Below are positions 10,182 through 20,899 of a stretch of DNA of 64,000 bases, piece after piece. Each line of letters opens with the position of its first letter. Position 1 is the first letter of the stretch. The position numbers were made by a program, and so were the translations under genes. This DNA comes from Trichobilharzia szidati (taxonomy: Eukaryota > Platyhelminthes > Trematoda > Strigeidida > Schistosomatidae), in contig OX235277.1 of NCBI GenBank assembly GCA_944472155.2, positions 9,000,804-9,064,803 on the forward strand. The letters run 5' to 3'. The notes under the pieces were generated by a model that saw only the letters and a program-made list of their open reading frames with translations, made no database searches and had not been told where the DNA came from.

Positions 10182-11480
10182 CTGTCTGTCTGTCTGTTGT
10201 CTGTTTTCGACATAGAACTATGCACATTTGTGCGGTAGTTCAAGTCGCCACACTCCATGTAGCTCACAAAGCAAGAGAAGAAAGTAGGAGAAATGCATAA
10301 AATAGACAGTGAACAGAGGTGTGAGACAAAGGAATAGTAATAACGAAGAACAATATAGTTTAATTGGATACTATAAGTCAAAAGTAGTGAATGCATCTGC
10401 ACCATCCACTGAGAACGATTTTGAGCCATATCACCAATTGTTTCCAACCATTGGTTTTTACCTTCCCGAGGACCCCAACCAGTCAGGAAGTCTACACCTT
10501 CCTACGTGGCTTAAACTAACTGTTGTAGATTTCATTGACTGGTGCCATGTTTTCGTTTGACCGCCACTAGCTCTTTTCCAGCCTGATCAACCCTATGTCA
10601 GCTAACATAGCCCGTTGAGGAAGGCGATGGCTAGACATACGTAACACATGTCCTAACCATCTCAGTTGATGTAATTTCACAGTCTCGTCGACTGATTTCC
10701 CCTCCTTACCTAGCACTCAACGCCTAACCTCAATATTGCTCACATTATTATACCACTTCACGCGCGAGATAGAACGCAGACACCTATGATCAAAGACAGC
10801 TAATCCTTTCATGTCTTCCACTCTCAATGGCCAGGTCTCACAGCTAGCCATAAAGGAGGACGGAGCGGACTGATGAGCAGTACACACGCCCTTTGGTCGA
10901 TAGTCGGATATCACGTCTACGCCAGAGACGGCGTAAAGTGGCTAATGCGAATCTAGCCTTCTGTACTCGTGCCGAGATTTCATCAGAGATCAACCCGTTG
11001 GGGCTGATGATACTTCCCAAATAAGTGAAGCGGTCAACGTGCTCTACCACTTCACTCCCTATTTCTAAACTAGGAGTCAGTGTAGTCCAGTCCTGTAATA
11101 TCATCTTACATTTGGCGGGAGCGAATCGCATGCCAAACATTCGTAGATTGCAGCTCAAGATGTTCAGAAGACTCTGCATTTTGTCAGCGTCCTCGCCTAG
11201 AAGGACTATATCGTCTGCATATTCTAAGTCAACGAGATTATTCCCTGGTAGCAAGTCGATCCCTGAGTCTCTGAAGTGAGTTAGGGTTAAGTCCATTAGT
11301 ACATCTATGATGAAATTGAATAGAAATGGGGATAATGGGCATCCCTGACGGACACCACTAGTTGTCACCACTTCGGATGACAACTCGCCATAAGCCCTCA
11401 CCTGGCTGCATGAGTTCGAGTAGAGTGCCTTGATCAGTGCAATGTATTTTCTCGGCATTCCCTTAACAGCTAAGCATCAC
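10182..11480 (-). mobile_element. RTE-like copy RTE1-E inserted in PLE5-A
   Basis: Minus-strand, 5'-truncated, about 1.3 kb. From 11458 to 10844 the reverse transcriptase is open for 204 codons. Motifs include VRQGCPLSPFLFNFIID (fingers/palm), LEYADDIVLLGEDADKM (catalytic YADD), then FTYLG and the LWRRRDIRLSTKGRVYCSSV connector. The C-terminal block (10717-10914) is in another frame, so at least one frameshift is present. The 3' untranslated region ends in CTGT repeats at 10182-10200. The insertion is flanked by the 14-bp direct repeat CAGAGGAGGAACTT (10168-10181, 11481-11494). Confidence 0.85.
10844..11458 (-). pseudogene. Reverse transcriptase fragment of RTE1-E
   Basis: An open stretch of 204 codons covering the second half of the reverse transcriptase of an RTE-like retrotransposon. 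Visible motifs in order: IALIKALYSNS, SGVRQGCPLSPFLFNFIID, the YADD catalytic pair at about residues 80-83, KCKMILQDW, FTYLGS and VYCSSVRSVLLYG. The apurinic-type endonuclease, the N-terminal half of the reverse transcriptase and an intact C-terminus are all missing. It would not be able to move by itself. Confidence 0.8.
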
Positions 11481-11530
11481 CAGAGGAGGAACTTATGTTT
11501 ATGCACTCGTGAACATGTGTGCTAATGACA
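11481..11530 (+). pseudogene. PLE5-A GIY-YIG fragment, right part
   Basis: Resumes the endonuclease fragment interrupted at 10181; encodes the RRNLCLCTREHVC-type continuation equivalent to the ...REHLPQW region in PLE3, then stops. Confidence 0.5.
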
Positions 11531-11534
11531 TTCT

Positions 11535-11866
11535 ATAATGCCACTAAAAATTCCTAAGAATTTATACTGTTTTTCAACAACAAAAGCTCACTATCAGTAT
11601 GTTTGTATTCCTTAGGGATAACAAAATGAAAAGTCATAAAAATTTATAAATCAGTGCCTGACAACTATGACGTCGAAGAGTCTGGCTAACATACCGCCAA
11701 AGATTATCCAGTGAATTCGTCTTGACAATAAGCGAGATACGAAGGAATTCCAATTATTTAAAAGTTTGCACTCAAAATCTAAGTAATGATAGGCTTGATG
11801 ATGAAGTTTAAGTGAATCAATTTTAATACTGATAGATTATTTCGGCTCAAACAACTGTTTAACTAC
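11535..11866 (+). repeat. Host segment H, copy 1, left part
   Basis: Matches 15376-16044: shared words include CCTAAGAATTTATACTG, CAACAACAAAAGCTCACTAT and, further on, CACTCAAAATCTAAG-type sequence. It is cut at 11866 by a 704-bp insertion and resumes at 12571. No coding content seen. Confidence 0.6.
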
Positions 11867-12570
11867 TTACTTACTTTACTGCGGCTGTCTCCTACGGGAG
11901 GATGAGCCGGCTTCATGAACATCTCGAATCATCGCTGCCCAGGCGCGGCGATCTGATGCAAGGTTTTGCGACAGGGTTATCCAATTCTTGTTCCACAGAC
12001 GGAGTCAGTAGACGGTTTGTAGCCCCTGTAAGAGAGTTCATGAAGTTTCATGGGAATTTGGTACGAGTGATGTCCCCAGAATCGCTCGGCCTTTTGTTTG
12101 AGAGTGCAGCTCTAGCTTTTACACAACCAAGTGTGACCTACAAGGCAGTAGGAGTGGAGTAGGGAGTCCACTATCCATTGGCAGCCGCTGACCGGAGTTC
12201 GGTTCATACGCCTTTTTGAATGGGGCCAGACATCCAGGACATCCAACAAGCCCTTTGTCCATACGTCTGCCGGTGAATTCCAGTGGGCTTCATACGCCAG
12301 TCGTTGGAGGTTCGGAACCAGGGTTTAGCCATCTCCCCTAGACTGTCATCCAATGGACAGTCAACCCGATGAAGAGCGCCGGGCATCCGCTTTCGCCCTC
12401 TCACTTTGGTGAAAAACACCTCCGCCACGTGAAGGCAGTGAGTAGGACTTCCTCAGGAGAGGCTATGTAAGACACCCGGTCATATGGGAGCATTTCAAGA
12501 GGTGTGCGGAGGGGTGGCTAACCCGCAGCGCAAGGTACCCACCCCCGACCATCCTGAGGCTTTGGAGGCC
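11867..12570 (-). mobile_element. 704-bp GC-rich insertion with tetranucleotide tail
   Basis: This block is clearly richer in G and C than its surroundings. It is flanked by the direct repeat TAACTAC (11860-11866, 12571-12577) and carries TTAC repeats right at its left edge, so on the minus strand it ends in a short tandem tail as non-LTR elements do. It contains an open minus-strand stretch at 12204-12428 and a plus-strand one at 11902-12162, neither of which I recognise. The comparison with segment H copy 2, which lacks it at 17530, confirms insertion. Confidence 0.65.
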
Positions 12571-12600
12571 TAACTACCCAGAAAGTCGATCAAAATAATA
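12571..12600 (+). repeat. Host segment H, copy 1, right part
   Basis: Continues segment H after the insertion; matches 17527-17560 (AGAAAGTCGATCAAAAT against TGAAAGTCGACCAAAAC). Confidence 0.55.
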
Positions 12601-12774
12601 AGTTTCAAAAGTTTGTTTGTAGGGGTTTGATTCATTTCAAATTTGATCACGGATTGGTATCTGAAAATCACCGGGACGTACTGACCAGAGGTTTCTCCTA
12701 GTTCGGGACTGATTAGCAGTACGCACACAACCACAGGAGTTCGATCCCAGAACCTTCTAGTTACATGGTGACCT
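12601..12774 (+). repeat. Repeat family R, truncated copy
   Basis: Matches the family at 6003 and 17560: TTTCAAATTTGATCACGGATT, CCGGGACGTACTG, a GTTCGATCCCAGAACCTTCT stretch. Truncated at 12774, where PLE5-B begins. Confidence 0.6.
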
Positions 12775-13168
12775 CATAGTTTTATAGGTCGAACTCACAG
12801 GAGGAACTTACATTTATGCTCTCGTGAACATCTTCTTGTTTGACTTGGAAAAAGCGTAAACTAAATCAATAAGTAGTGTCATTTCACCTCATCTAGTGGG
12901 TATTGTACACCACAGCAAAACAGATGAGTCATTTGGAGTTGTGTATCGAGTACTAAACAATCTGCCTGAAGGCACACAACTATGTTTCCTAGCTATAGCT
13001 GGAGCTGTAGATATTAATAAAAAATGCAACATATGTGTGTCTAAACAGAAGGCACACTCATCCTCTTTGTTTACTCTGGTCTATCATAAGGTCTTCAGGG
13101 ACATAATTATCTCATATTTGCATGTCATATTATGCCTTTCTTATTCCTATTCACCAAGTTCACTTCAC
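12775..13168 (+). pseudogene. GIY-YIG endonuclease end of a PLE (PLE5-B)
   Basis: The start encodes SFIGRTHRRNLHLCSREH. After frame changes, 12890-13080 encodes SFGVVYRVLNNLPEGTQLCF and ICVSKQKAHSSSLF, which lines up with the end of the other PLE proteins (FKVIYRVRSSLPKGVRIRLL...LCIQKKFVQSL in PLE4). It is therefore a decayed C-terminus of a Penelope-like protein and not an unknown gene, although the open frame 12896-13285 looks novel at first sight. The 3' untranslated part is cut by a SINE at 13171. Confidence 0.65.
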
Positions 13169-13170
13169 GG

Positions 13171-13385
13171 AATCGGTGGCACAGAGGTAGAATGGTCGCC
13201 CACCACTCAGATGGTCCGGGATGCATTCCCTTACCTCGTTAAGCCATTAATAAGACTGGTAAAGAGGTGGGGGGGTTGGGCATGAGGCTAGCAACCTCAC
13301 CCCGTAAAAATAAACACCACTTCTACCGAAACTTCTAGCCTATAGCTTGAAGCCCAATGTTCCAATGGGAACGTGAAGCAATAAA
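13171..13385 (+). repeat. tRNA-derived SINE (SINE1)
   Basis: Plus-strand copy: A-box TCGGTGGCACAGAGGTAGAA at 13175-13194, body with GGTTGGGCATGAGGCTAGCA and CCTCACCCCGTAAAA, and the GAAACTTCTAGC...GCTTGAAGCCC hairpin. The B-box is less well preserved than in other copies. Confidence 0.75.
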
Positions 13386-13659
13386 ATTGACTTATCATGG
13401 CTATAGTATTTGATTACAGCTTACAATTTAACCTCTCAGTACACTTGATATCTATCAGCCCTTGCTTGAACTTACCATCCAGTGTTCCCCATTTGTTGGT
13501 ATTTGTTTGTATGCATTTTGTGGTAATCATTTTCCTCGCACACCATTGAATAAAACTCACCCTCCACCTCAAACTCCAAAGAAACTTGTATTCTGTTGAC
13601 TATAAATAAATATGTCACACAACTGTCTATTCGCATTTTATCTTGTTCTAAATGACTAC
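13386..13659. other. Unassigned, possibly PLE5 3' region
   Basis: Follows the SINE that interrupts the PLE5-B 3' end, so it may be the remaining PLE5 untranslated sequence. No diagnostic motif was found. Confidence 0.3.
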
Positions 13660-14286
13660 ACATGGAAGCGTCGTTTCAACTACATGTAGACGGGACTGAT
13701 GAGGATATCAAAGCAGCGAGGATCGGAAAAGCAAGGCAAGCTTTCATTTCTCTCAAGTCTGTGTGGAGATAAACAGTACTCAGCATTAAAAAATTAGATC
13801 CAGATTTTCAACTCCAATGTGAAGTCAAAACTACTTGTTATACGGATCAGAGACTTGGTGCCTCATGAAGAGCACTTCGAATAAACTACAGACCTTTATC
13901 AATAGCTATCTTTGCTCAATACGCAAGATCAGATGGTCGGTCAGAAAAGATCAGCAACAGAGATTTCTGGGAGCGAACCAAACAGGAACCGACTGTGCAA
14001 CAAATAAGCAGGAAAAAATGGAGTTGGATTGGCCATAATCTGAGAAAATAAACCATCAAGTGACATCACTAACCAGGCTATCGCTCGAGTGAAACCCGAA
14101 CGGGAATCGGCGAGTTGGTCGTCCAAGGGTGACATGGAGGAGGTCATGTGAAGAGGAGATGAAAGCATGTGGGTAGACGTAGAGGCAGGTGAGAAAGTTG
14201 GCAGAGAACCGAAGTCAATGGAGATGGGCGGCTGAAGCCCTATGTTCTTCTACGAACTAAAAGAAATAGTAATAATAATAATTACT
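13660..14286 (+). mobile_element. RTE-like second lineage, 3' fragment (RTE2-B)
   Basis: Plus-strand C-terminal part: the equivalents of DEDIKAARIGKARQAF, LLYGSETWCLMKST, WERTKQEP and KKWSWIGH, the last words of the protein near 14230, then an AAT tail at 14266-14283. The reading frame is broken. Same region as the copies at 49127-50035 (minus) and 54535-55615 (plus). Confidence 0.75.
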
Positions 14287-14690
14287 GACTATTTGTATCA
14301 TGTTATTATTCATGGATTTATGACTGTAGAACTCGAGGAAGAAGTTATCGAAAACGATTGTGGTCGCTCAAAAGCAACTTGGTGCAATTACCTTAAGGTG
14401 TCAATTTGGAAAACGGTGAGAAGTGATCACTGAGATTCGACACCATCCTGTGAATTCCCTGACTTTTAGTCCAACCCACGTATATAGTGAAAACTATTTG
14501 GCTAAGGTTCTCCTGGAAGTAAAAATTCACAGTTAAAGACTTCCAGTGACACAACTCACAATAATTATTATCCCCGAAATTTAGAGCATTTTCCCATGAC
14601 TATCCTTTCCTTCTTTAAGATTAATACCTATTCATTGGAGTATCATTACACTTAACTTCTAGACAGTATGAATACTATATATACACATAT
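14287..14690. other. Unassigned spacer
   Basis: No gene or repeat recognised; one small open frame (14242-14433) begins in the RTE2 tail and has no family resemblance. Confidence 0.4.
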
Positions 14691-14694
14691 ATGC

Positions 14695-15185
14695 ACAAAA
14701 TTCGGAATTTTAGTACCACTGTTACGTCAGACAGTTCTTCTATATGGCTCAAAAACTTGGTGTGAGCGTCACAAAAAGCATTTCCAACAGGTTACCGCAG
14801 ATTTTCATCAACACCTGCCTACTTCACTGGCTCTTTACTGAAGATCCCATGGCCGGCAGGCTATAAACAATTAGCATCAAGAAACTATGGGGACAAACCA
14901 ATCAAGCAACAATCGCTCAACAAGAGAATGCGCAGAATAAAGTGGAGATGGATCGGATACACGTTGAGCAGAACGTCAAATGACATTGCGCGCCCGGCCA
15001 TCGATCGAGTGGAACCCGAATGGGTAACGATGAGTTGAGCATGGGTCCTAGAGTAACAAAAAGGAGATGAGAGCCTATGGGAAGTCGGGGGGGCCAGCTA
15101 AAGAGGACCACAACGAATAGGACAACGTGGAGATGTGCTGCTGAAGCCTCGTGTTCTACTCAGCCATATAACAGCTGTTACATTA
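14695..15185 (+). mobile_element. RTE2-like fragment (subfamily of RTE2-A)
   Basis: Plus-strand pseudo-coding sequence matching the interrupted copy at 2030-3090 and the copy at 63540-64000: NFRNFSTTVTSDSSSIWLKN-type start, CATTTCCAACAGGTT..., KWRWIGYTL and the C-terminal WRC.AEAS-like ending near 15150. Stops in all frames. Confidence 0.7.
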
Positions 15186-15375
15186 CAGTGTGCTTAGAGG
15201 CAAGTACATATAACATAAATCAAGCATCGAATTTTACATGCTAAGTCTCTGTTGAAAAGAAGGGTCTAACAGACCTAAATGGGGACTGATACCTATACAT
15301 AAACAATAAGAGGACACCCAAAGTTTGCAGCGGAACTCAAAAACTCAACAAACATGCATTACTGATATTCAACAG
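15186..15375. other. Unassigned spacer
   Basis: Nothing recognised. Confidence 0.3.
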
Positions 15376-16044
15376 TACCACTAAGTTCCTAAGAATTTAT
15401 ACCGTTTTTCAACAACAAAAGCTCACTATCAGTATGTTTGCATTCCTTAGGGATAACCAGACGAAAAGTCAAAATAATTAATGAATCAGCGTCACCTATA
15501 GGTCCGACAACTATGAAGCCTATTTTTTCTTAGTTTATCACCAAATAACATTTCATATCTGGTCACAAAGATGTCTAACGTGCAAAGCACACCTTCAAGA
15601 TCTCGGCTAATCCGTATAAGCTCACCTTTTCCGCGGTCTTGTAGTGTTACATTTACCACATACTTAGAAATAATTCTCTTCTTTGAACTTACAGCCTACA
15701 ACTGACTTCGACATTTGTAAAAAAAATTATATTTGTAAAGTCTCAGCGAGATTGAAATGAGTAATTCCAACGTTTCGTTCGGCAATCTGGTCCGAACTTC
15801 TTCAGGGAAATTAATCGAAATTAACATAACATAGGTTTATATATAAAAAGGAACATCACTTCGACATTATTTATTAAGCTAACAATTCACAATGTTCTAA
15901 GCCACCAAATGTTAGGATCTTCGTGTAGAACAGAGATAGTTTTGTTACTCTCTACACAACAAAACAAGTGGGAAGCAATTCCAAATATTTAAACGTTTAC
16001 ACTCAAAATTTAAATATCGATAGGCCTGATGGTAAGTTTAAATG
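15376..16044 (+). repeat. Host segment H, copy 2, left part
   Basis: The first 130 bp match 11535-11660, and 15980-16042 match 11755-11815. Copy 2 contains an extra segment (about 15530-15960) that includes a hammerhead-like motif on the minus strand. Interrupted at about 16043 by RTE1-F. Confidence 0.55.
15765..15809 (-). ncRNA. Hammerhead ribozyme motif (type I, minimal stem III)
   Basis: Read on the minus strand: stem I TTCC / GGAA (15806-15809 with 15765-15768), core CTGAAGA (15799-15805, fits CUGANGA), one extra A, stem II GTTCGG / CCGAAC (15792-15797 with 15777-15782, 9-nt loop), core GAA (15774-15776), a two-pair self-complementary stem III ACGT (15770-15773) and T at the cleavage position 17 (15769). 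All core bases are present. Such minimal hammerheads are known in Penelope-like elements; no PLE coding sequence adjoins this one, so its element is not identified. Confidence 0.7.
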
Positions 16045-17507
16045 CTGCTGCTGCTGGATTCAACATAGAACTTGGAACCGAAGTGCAGCAGTTCGAGTTG
16101 CCACGTTCCAAATAGCACACAAAGGTAGACAGGAAAATGAGAGAAGAGAATCAATAGAATTTAGATAAGTATAAGAGTGAAACAGAATGAGTAATGGTAG
16201 AAAGGAATATGAAAGATTACAGAGACTGAATACATCTGCGTAAGCCATTGACAACGATTTTGAGCCATGTCACCTATTGTCTCCAGCCATTGATTCTTAG
16301 AGTCCCGAGGGCGGGCCCCAACCCGGTAGTCTGCATCTCCCTCCCTACCTGACTCAGTTAACTGTCAGGGATTTCATGGATTGATGCCATGTTTTTGTTT
16401 GGCCACCACTTACTCTTTTCCAACCAGCAACACCTATATCAGCTAGTAATGCCCGTCAGAGGGGGGAGGCGATGGTTAGGCATGCGCAGCATGTGACCTA
16501 TCCATCTCAATCTATTTAACTTTATAGCCTCTTCGATTGATTTTCCCTCTTTGCCCAACACTCTACGCCTGACGTCAACATTACTTACCTTATTATACCA
16601 CCTAACGCGAGAAAGAGATCGTAAACATCTGTGGTCAAAAACAGACAATCTCTTCATGTCTTCCGCTCTTAATGGCCACGTCTCACCGCCATAGAGAAGG
16701 ACGGAGCGAACTGATGAGCAGTATACACGTCCCTTGGTTGACAGCCGGATGTCACGCCTACGCCAGAGACGGTGTAAGTTAGCGAAAGCAGCCCGAGCTT
16801 TCTGGATCCGTGCTGTGATTTCGTCACCAATCAATCCGTTGGTGCTGATACAACTTCCCAAATAGGTGAAGTGGTCAACATGTTCTATCACTTCACTCCC
16901 TATCACTAAGCTAGGAGTTGACGTAGTCCAGTCCTGTAGCAGCATCTTACATTTTACAGGGGCGAATCGCATGCCAAGCATACGAAGATTGCTGCTCAAG
17001 GTGTTCAGAAGACTCTACATTTCGTCAGCGTCCTCCCCTAACAGGACTATGTCGTCTGCGTATTCTAAGTCTATAAGACTATTCCCTGGTAACAAGTCGA
17101 CTCCTAAGTCGTTAAGTTCAGTTAAGGATACTTCCATTAGCATATCTATGATGAAGTTAAACAGAAAAGGGGAAAGTGGACATCCTTGACGGACACCACT
17201 GGTTGTTATCAATTCAGATGACAATTCCCCATAAGCCCTTACACAGCTACGTGAGTTTGAGTAGAGTGCCTTGATTAGTGCAATGTACTTTCTTGGCACT
17301 CCCCTCATAGTCAAACATTGCCATAGTACCTTTCGATCCACGGAGTCGAAGGCCGCCTTCAAGTCAAGAAATATGGCAATTGTTGGACGCCGGAAAGTGT
17401 GTCTATGTTCTAGGATCTGTCGGAGAGTGAAGATATGATCTATGCACCCTCTACCTGGCCTAAAGCCCGCTTGAGTTTCCCTCGTCTTGAGTAATGAAAA
17501 GTGATTT
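16043..17507 (-). mobile_element. RTE-like copy RTE1-F (longest RTE1 copy)
   Basis: Minus-strand, about 1.46 kb. From 17515 to 17015 the reverse transcriptase reads AGFRPGRGCIDHIFTLRQIL, AIFLDLKAAFDSVDR (catalytic Asp block), SGVRQGCPLSPFLFNFIIDM and LEYADDIVLLGEDADEM. A stop ends this frame and a second open block, 16999-16439, carries the connector and C-terminus (VYCSSVRSVLLYGGETWPL, VRRRVLGKEGKSIEEA, LRWIGHMLRMPNHRLPP). The 3' end at 16043-16056 is a TGC/CTG trinucleotide run. Copy G at 51769-52564 belongs to the same subfamily. Confidence 0.85.
16439..16999 (-). pseudogene. RTE1-F C-terminal coding block
   Basis: Open for 186 codons. It begins just after the YADD block (SSNLRMLGMRFAPVKCKMLL), continues with FTYLGSCIST and ARIQKARAAFANL, and ends in the conserved RVLGKEGKSIEEA and LRWIGHMLRMPNHR words of the family. 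It is in the same frame as, but separated by one stop from, the reverse transcriptase block upstream. Confidence 0.75.
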
Positions 17508-17515
17508 CTGCTCAA
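17015..17515 (-). pseudogene. RTE1-F reverse transcriptase block
   Basis: Open for 166 codons with AGFRPGRGCIDHIFTLRQ, FLDLKAAFDSVDR (first catalytic Asp), KYIALIKALYSNSR, SGVRQGCPLSPFLF and LEYADDIVLLGEDA (catalytic YADD) in the usual order. It ends at a stop soon after YADD. Only the endonuclease and the extreme N-terminal part are missing from what is otherwise a readable RTE-type polymerase. The first few residues derive from flanking DNA. Confidence 0.8.
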
Positions 17516-17559
17516 ACAACTGTTTAATTACCCTGAAAGTCGACCAAAACAGTAAGTTT
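17508..17559 (+). repeat. Host segment H, copy 2, right part
   Basis: Shares TGCTCAAACAACTGTTTAA and GAAAGTCGACCAAAA with 11845-11866 plus 12577-12600. Confidence 0.55.
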
Positions 17560-17850
17560 TAAAGGTTGGGATTTGATTAGTTTCAAATTTAATAACGGAT
17601 TGGTATCAGTTAGAGAGAGGATAATTGAAAACCACCGGGACGTTTTGTCCTAGCTTGAGGCTGATCGGCAGTATGCGCACACCCACAAGGGTTTGATCCG
17701 AGGACCTTCCAGTTACAAGACGAGCTCGTAGACCATTCAGCGGCTGGTATCCAAATCAATGGGCTACTCATGAATTCTAACTTCTACCAATTCCGGATTT
17801 TAGCGCAAACACTGGCCAATACCATCGGCAAATATTTGTTCTAACTCCTG
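17560..17850 (+). repeat. Repeat family R copy
   Basis: Contains TTTCAAATTTAATAACGGAT, ACCACCGGGACGTTTTG, GGGTTTGATCCGAGGACCTT and TGAATTCTAACTTCTACCAA, all shared with the copy at 6003-6350. In both intact contexts it follows segment H. Confidence 0.6.
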
Positions 17851-19904
17851 AGTGAATGGAAGCCAGCGGTCACCGTCCCTCACTAGAAATCCAGGAAACT
17901 TTGTTCTGCAAGCAGCTACTAGCAAGCAACACTGAGTACTGAATTTCGCCAGACTACTTAGGATTAAAACCCTTTCAATAATCGGTTTTCTCCCAAACAT
18001 CCTTAAAAAATCCACTCATTTTGTCTAGGACTTTACACCTGACTTCAAAGTTATTTATCAAGTGATTCGAATGAAGTCGAGGAATAGAAAGAAAAGATGG
18101 CCAGAAACGCATGATGTGATAAACAAGAATATGCAGAAGTCTGCAGGGAGGCTTAAACTTAGATTAAGTACAGTCTACAACGTAATAACATGATTCATAT
18201 TGATAAACCATATCTACACAGTTTTCTCCACAGCCCAAGAGAGAATGAGTAAGGGAAATAATAAGAGCAAACGAGAAAACAATTAAGGAATCAAACTTGC
18301 TTTTCCATTCTGCATATTCCCACTTATTCCGTTTATTTACCCACTAATTTACCACTATCTAACTCCCCATTTGACTACTAATAATTGATGCCAAGTTAGA
18401 AGAATACCTCGGGAATTTCTTACTTATAAAAGTAGCTAATATATTTAAAATGTAAGATATAACTATTTTTGACATCCTACTAGCCCTAAATTTCTGAAGG
18501 AACAATCTAACAAACCTACAGCAGTCATCCTTTAAGCTAAGTCAGTTACATCTTCGTTTAATACAGACCACTTAAAACCACTTCAATGACTGAACATTCT
18601 GAATCGCCAACTCTAGACTACAGTAGACACTTCGTCACATGGCCTACCACACTCATTTAGAGGTAATGTAACCCAAGTCAATAATGCCTTCTCTCCTAGA
18701 TTTGTGTTTGATTACTGTGTGAATAATGTACTAACTGGAGTAACTAAGCCATGTATATGGGGAGTAACCGATATTCGGAGAATGCACATTGATTAAGTGG
18801 GGGAAATGAGGGAGAAGCTGGCAACTTTATTCGACCAAAAAGTGGCTGAAATGCAACAAAACATACCACCTTTCCCCGTTTTCACTAGTCGCTTAAGAGG
18901 TGATTTGAGACTGAGTTAGATCAGAATGAGAAATATAAAAAAAATTTCATCACACTATGGTTTATAGTCACCCACTTAACAATTATTTGACTTTCATCAC
19001 TCTTTGATTCGCAATGGTTGCTCAGCTTTTGTCCAACGGACTGGCTACTAATAGAGTTTAACTTCGTCCAACAAACAATTAATTCTTTTAAGGCACAAAC
19101 AAACTAACTGAATTTAATTTAGTTCAAAACCACAAATCTGCAAAGTAACGCAAACATTGTATAGTTTACCAAAAAAACATTGGACAGCGGGTGATATTTA
19201 ACGACAACCTAACAACTATGCTATCATTTTCGAGGTCTTGTAGCTTTTTTATGGACTGGAGGTGTCCAGATTCACAGCTAAGCTAATCTCTAGACACCCA
19301 GTGGGTGAGAAATCCCTATTCACCTTGAAAAGTTCAGTGAAATGCACTGAAACTAAGTGAATTCCACTCTGTTAATGAGAGAATTTTGAATGAATTGTAC
19401 TGGTATTAAACAGAGTATCTGGTTAGTTTTAGGCTAGCAACAGATCAGCATTAGACTAACCTAATTAAGGAGATATAAGTGTTAGTTAGGAGTAGACTAG
19501 GATTAGATCAGACATATATTGGGGTTATGGTTGGGTTAGGGGTAGATTAACAATAAGTTGCTGAAAGATTGCTTAAGGTGGCCAAATTTTATTTTCATTA
19601 TTATTATTATTTCCAAAGTCGTTGCCCTTTTGCGCATCTTGGGTGTCTAAAGTTAAACTTGTCTAAACTGATTTCTCTAGGCTAGCTTCTTAGTTGTAAG
19701 TTAACGGTTCCTGATTTTCGGTGAACTTCTACGTACTTTCTCCCTTTGCTCTCCAGCCATCGCTTTATTTGACTGAAAATTAGAGATGTAAGAGACTGGT
19801 CGTGTGTGGTTTAGTGACATATGGTTCGTGAAGACCGTGGACGCCCTGGTCTTTTCACCCATTAATCATCCGGTATGTCGAAAAGGGAGATAAAACTAAT
19901 AATC
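17851..19904. other. Long unassigned AT-rich region
   Basis: About 2 kb without a recognisable gene, repeat family or RNA motif. Open frames are short and unrelated to families seen elsewhere in the window. Locally repetitive TTAG/TAGG words occur near 19420-19550. Confidence 0.4.
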
Positions 19905-20460
19905 TATTTTCTCATTTGTTTGTACATGAGGGACGTTGGTTAATAAGTATCATCAATTTGCTACTTAGTATATACATGAGGCAGGCAAATTTATAATTAT
20001 TTAATTAGACAAGATATATATAGGACAGGGAAGTGGAGTAATATAAGTAAATTCACTTTACATAGGCATAAGCAAATTACACGATACGATCCTAGGCATC
20101 GTCATTGTTTAACTTAGCGAACAACTGAGGGCTTCGTTGCATGTGATACATACTGCAGGCTATCCACAAAAGCAGAAAAATGGCTTGTAAAACGTTGATT
20201 CGTTTACCGATAAAAATGTTTGCATCAATACTTTGTTCAAGCGGCTCACAACGACAGTTAGTGTCCGATTAAACCTGTTAGGAAGTGTTATTACATCAGC
20301 AGTAATCGGTTCATTCGCAGTTACGAAACCAAACGATTGCGAACTAATACACACAAAACGACAAACGAAGCATGCAAGCGCTGAACGTTGCCATCGAACT
20401 GGTCAGTGAGACTTGAAATGCAGCCATCAGGGAATTTTCATCATTTCTTGGCAATATAAA
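19905..20460 (+). repeat. Repeat family P, diverged single copy
   Basis: Aligns with 40690-41270 (left arm of the palindrome): shared words include GTACATGAGGGAC, AATCCTAGGCA / GATCCTAGGCA, ATGGTTTGTAAAACGTT / ATGGCTTGTAAAACGTT and CATGCA(A/G)G near its end. Clearly older and more diverged than the palindrome arms. Confidence 0.65.
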
Positions 20461-20886
20461 AGTGATGATCTGGATGTGTCAAGTAATCAGCATATGGATG
20501 AATATCCAAATGTATACTACAGCTGTTGTAACACTGGTATAACTAGTGGAGATTACGTGGACTTCAAGAGAGAAAACGGACAATCGAATAAATATATAGT
20601 GAAACCTATTAATTAGAAAGTGAACAAATATGAGCAGTAATCAATACAGCGAAACAATGGAGGCTGATCAGGAGTAAGAAACTATAACAGATAGTAACCA
20701 TTAGGGAATTAAGGTGAGTTTCGAGGAGGCACTTGATTCGAATAAAGTCCTTGCGTTGCTTAGTTCTTACATGACTCCACCGCAATACTAACATCTGACT
20801 GTTCGTCCATATATCCAGTAGTGCAACGTAACAAACAGTATGAACTCAGATAACAATAGGAAGTGATTGGCTACAGTTGCTTAAAG
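20461..20886. other. Unassigned spacer
   Basis: Includes a 67-codon open frame (20413-20616) of unknown origin that starts in repeat P. No family resemblance; probably non-coding. Confidence 0.35.
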
Positions 20887-20899
20887 AAACACACGAATA

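Noticed and set aside
12896..13285. 129-codon open frame that looked like a new gene
   Set aside because: Its first half aligns with the C-terminus of the PLE proteins and its second half is SINE1.
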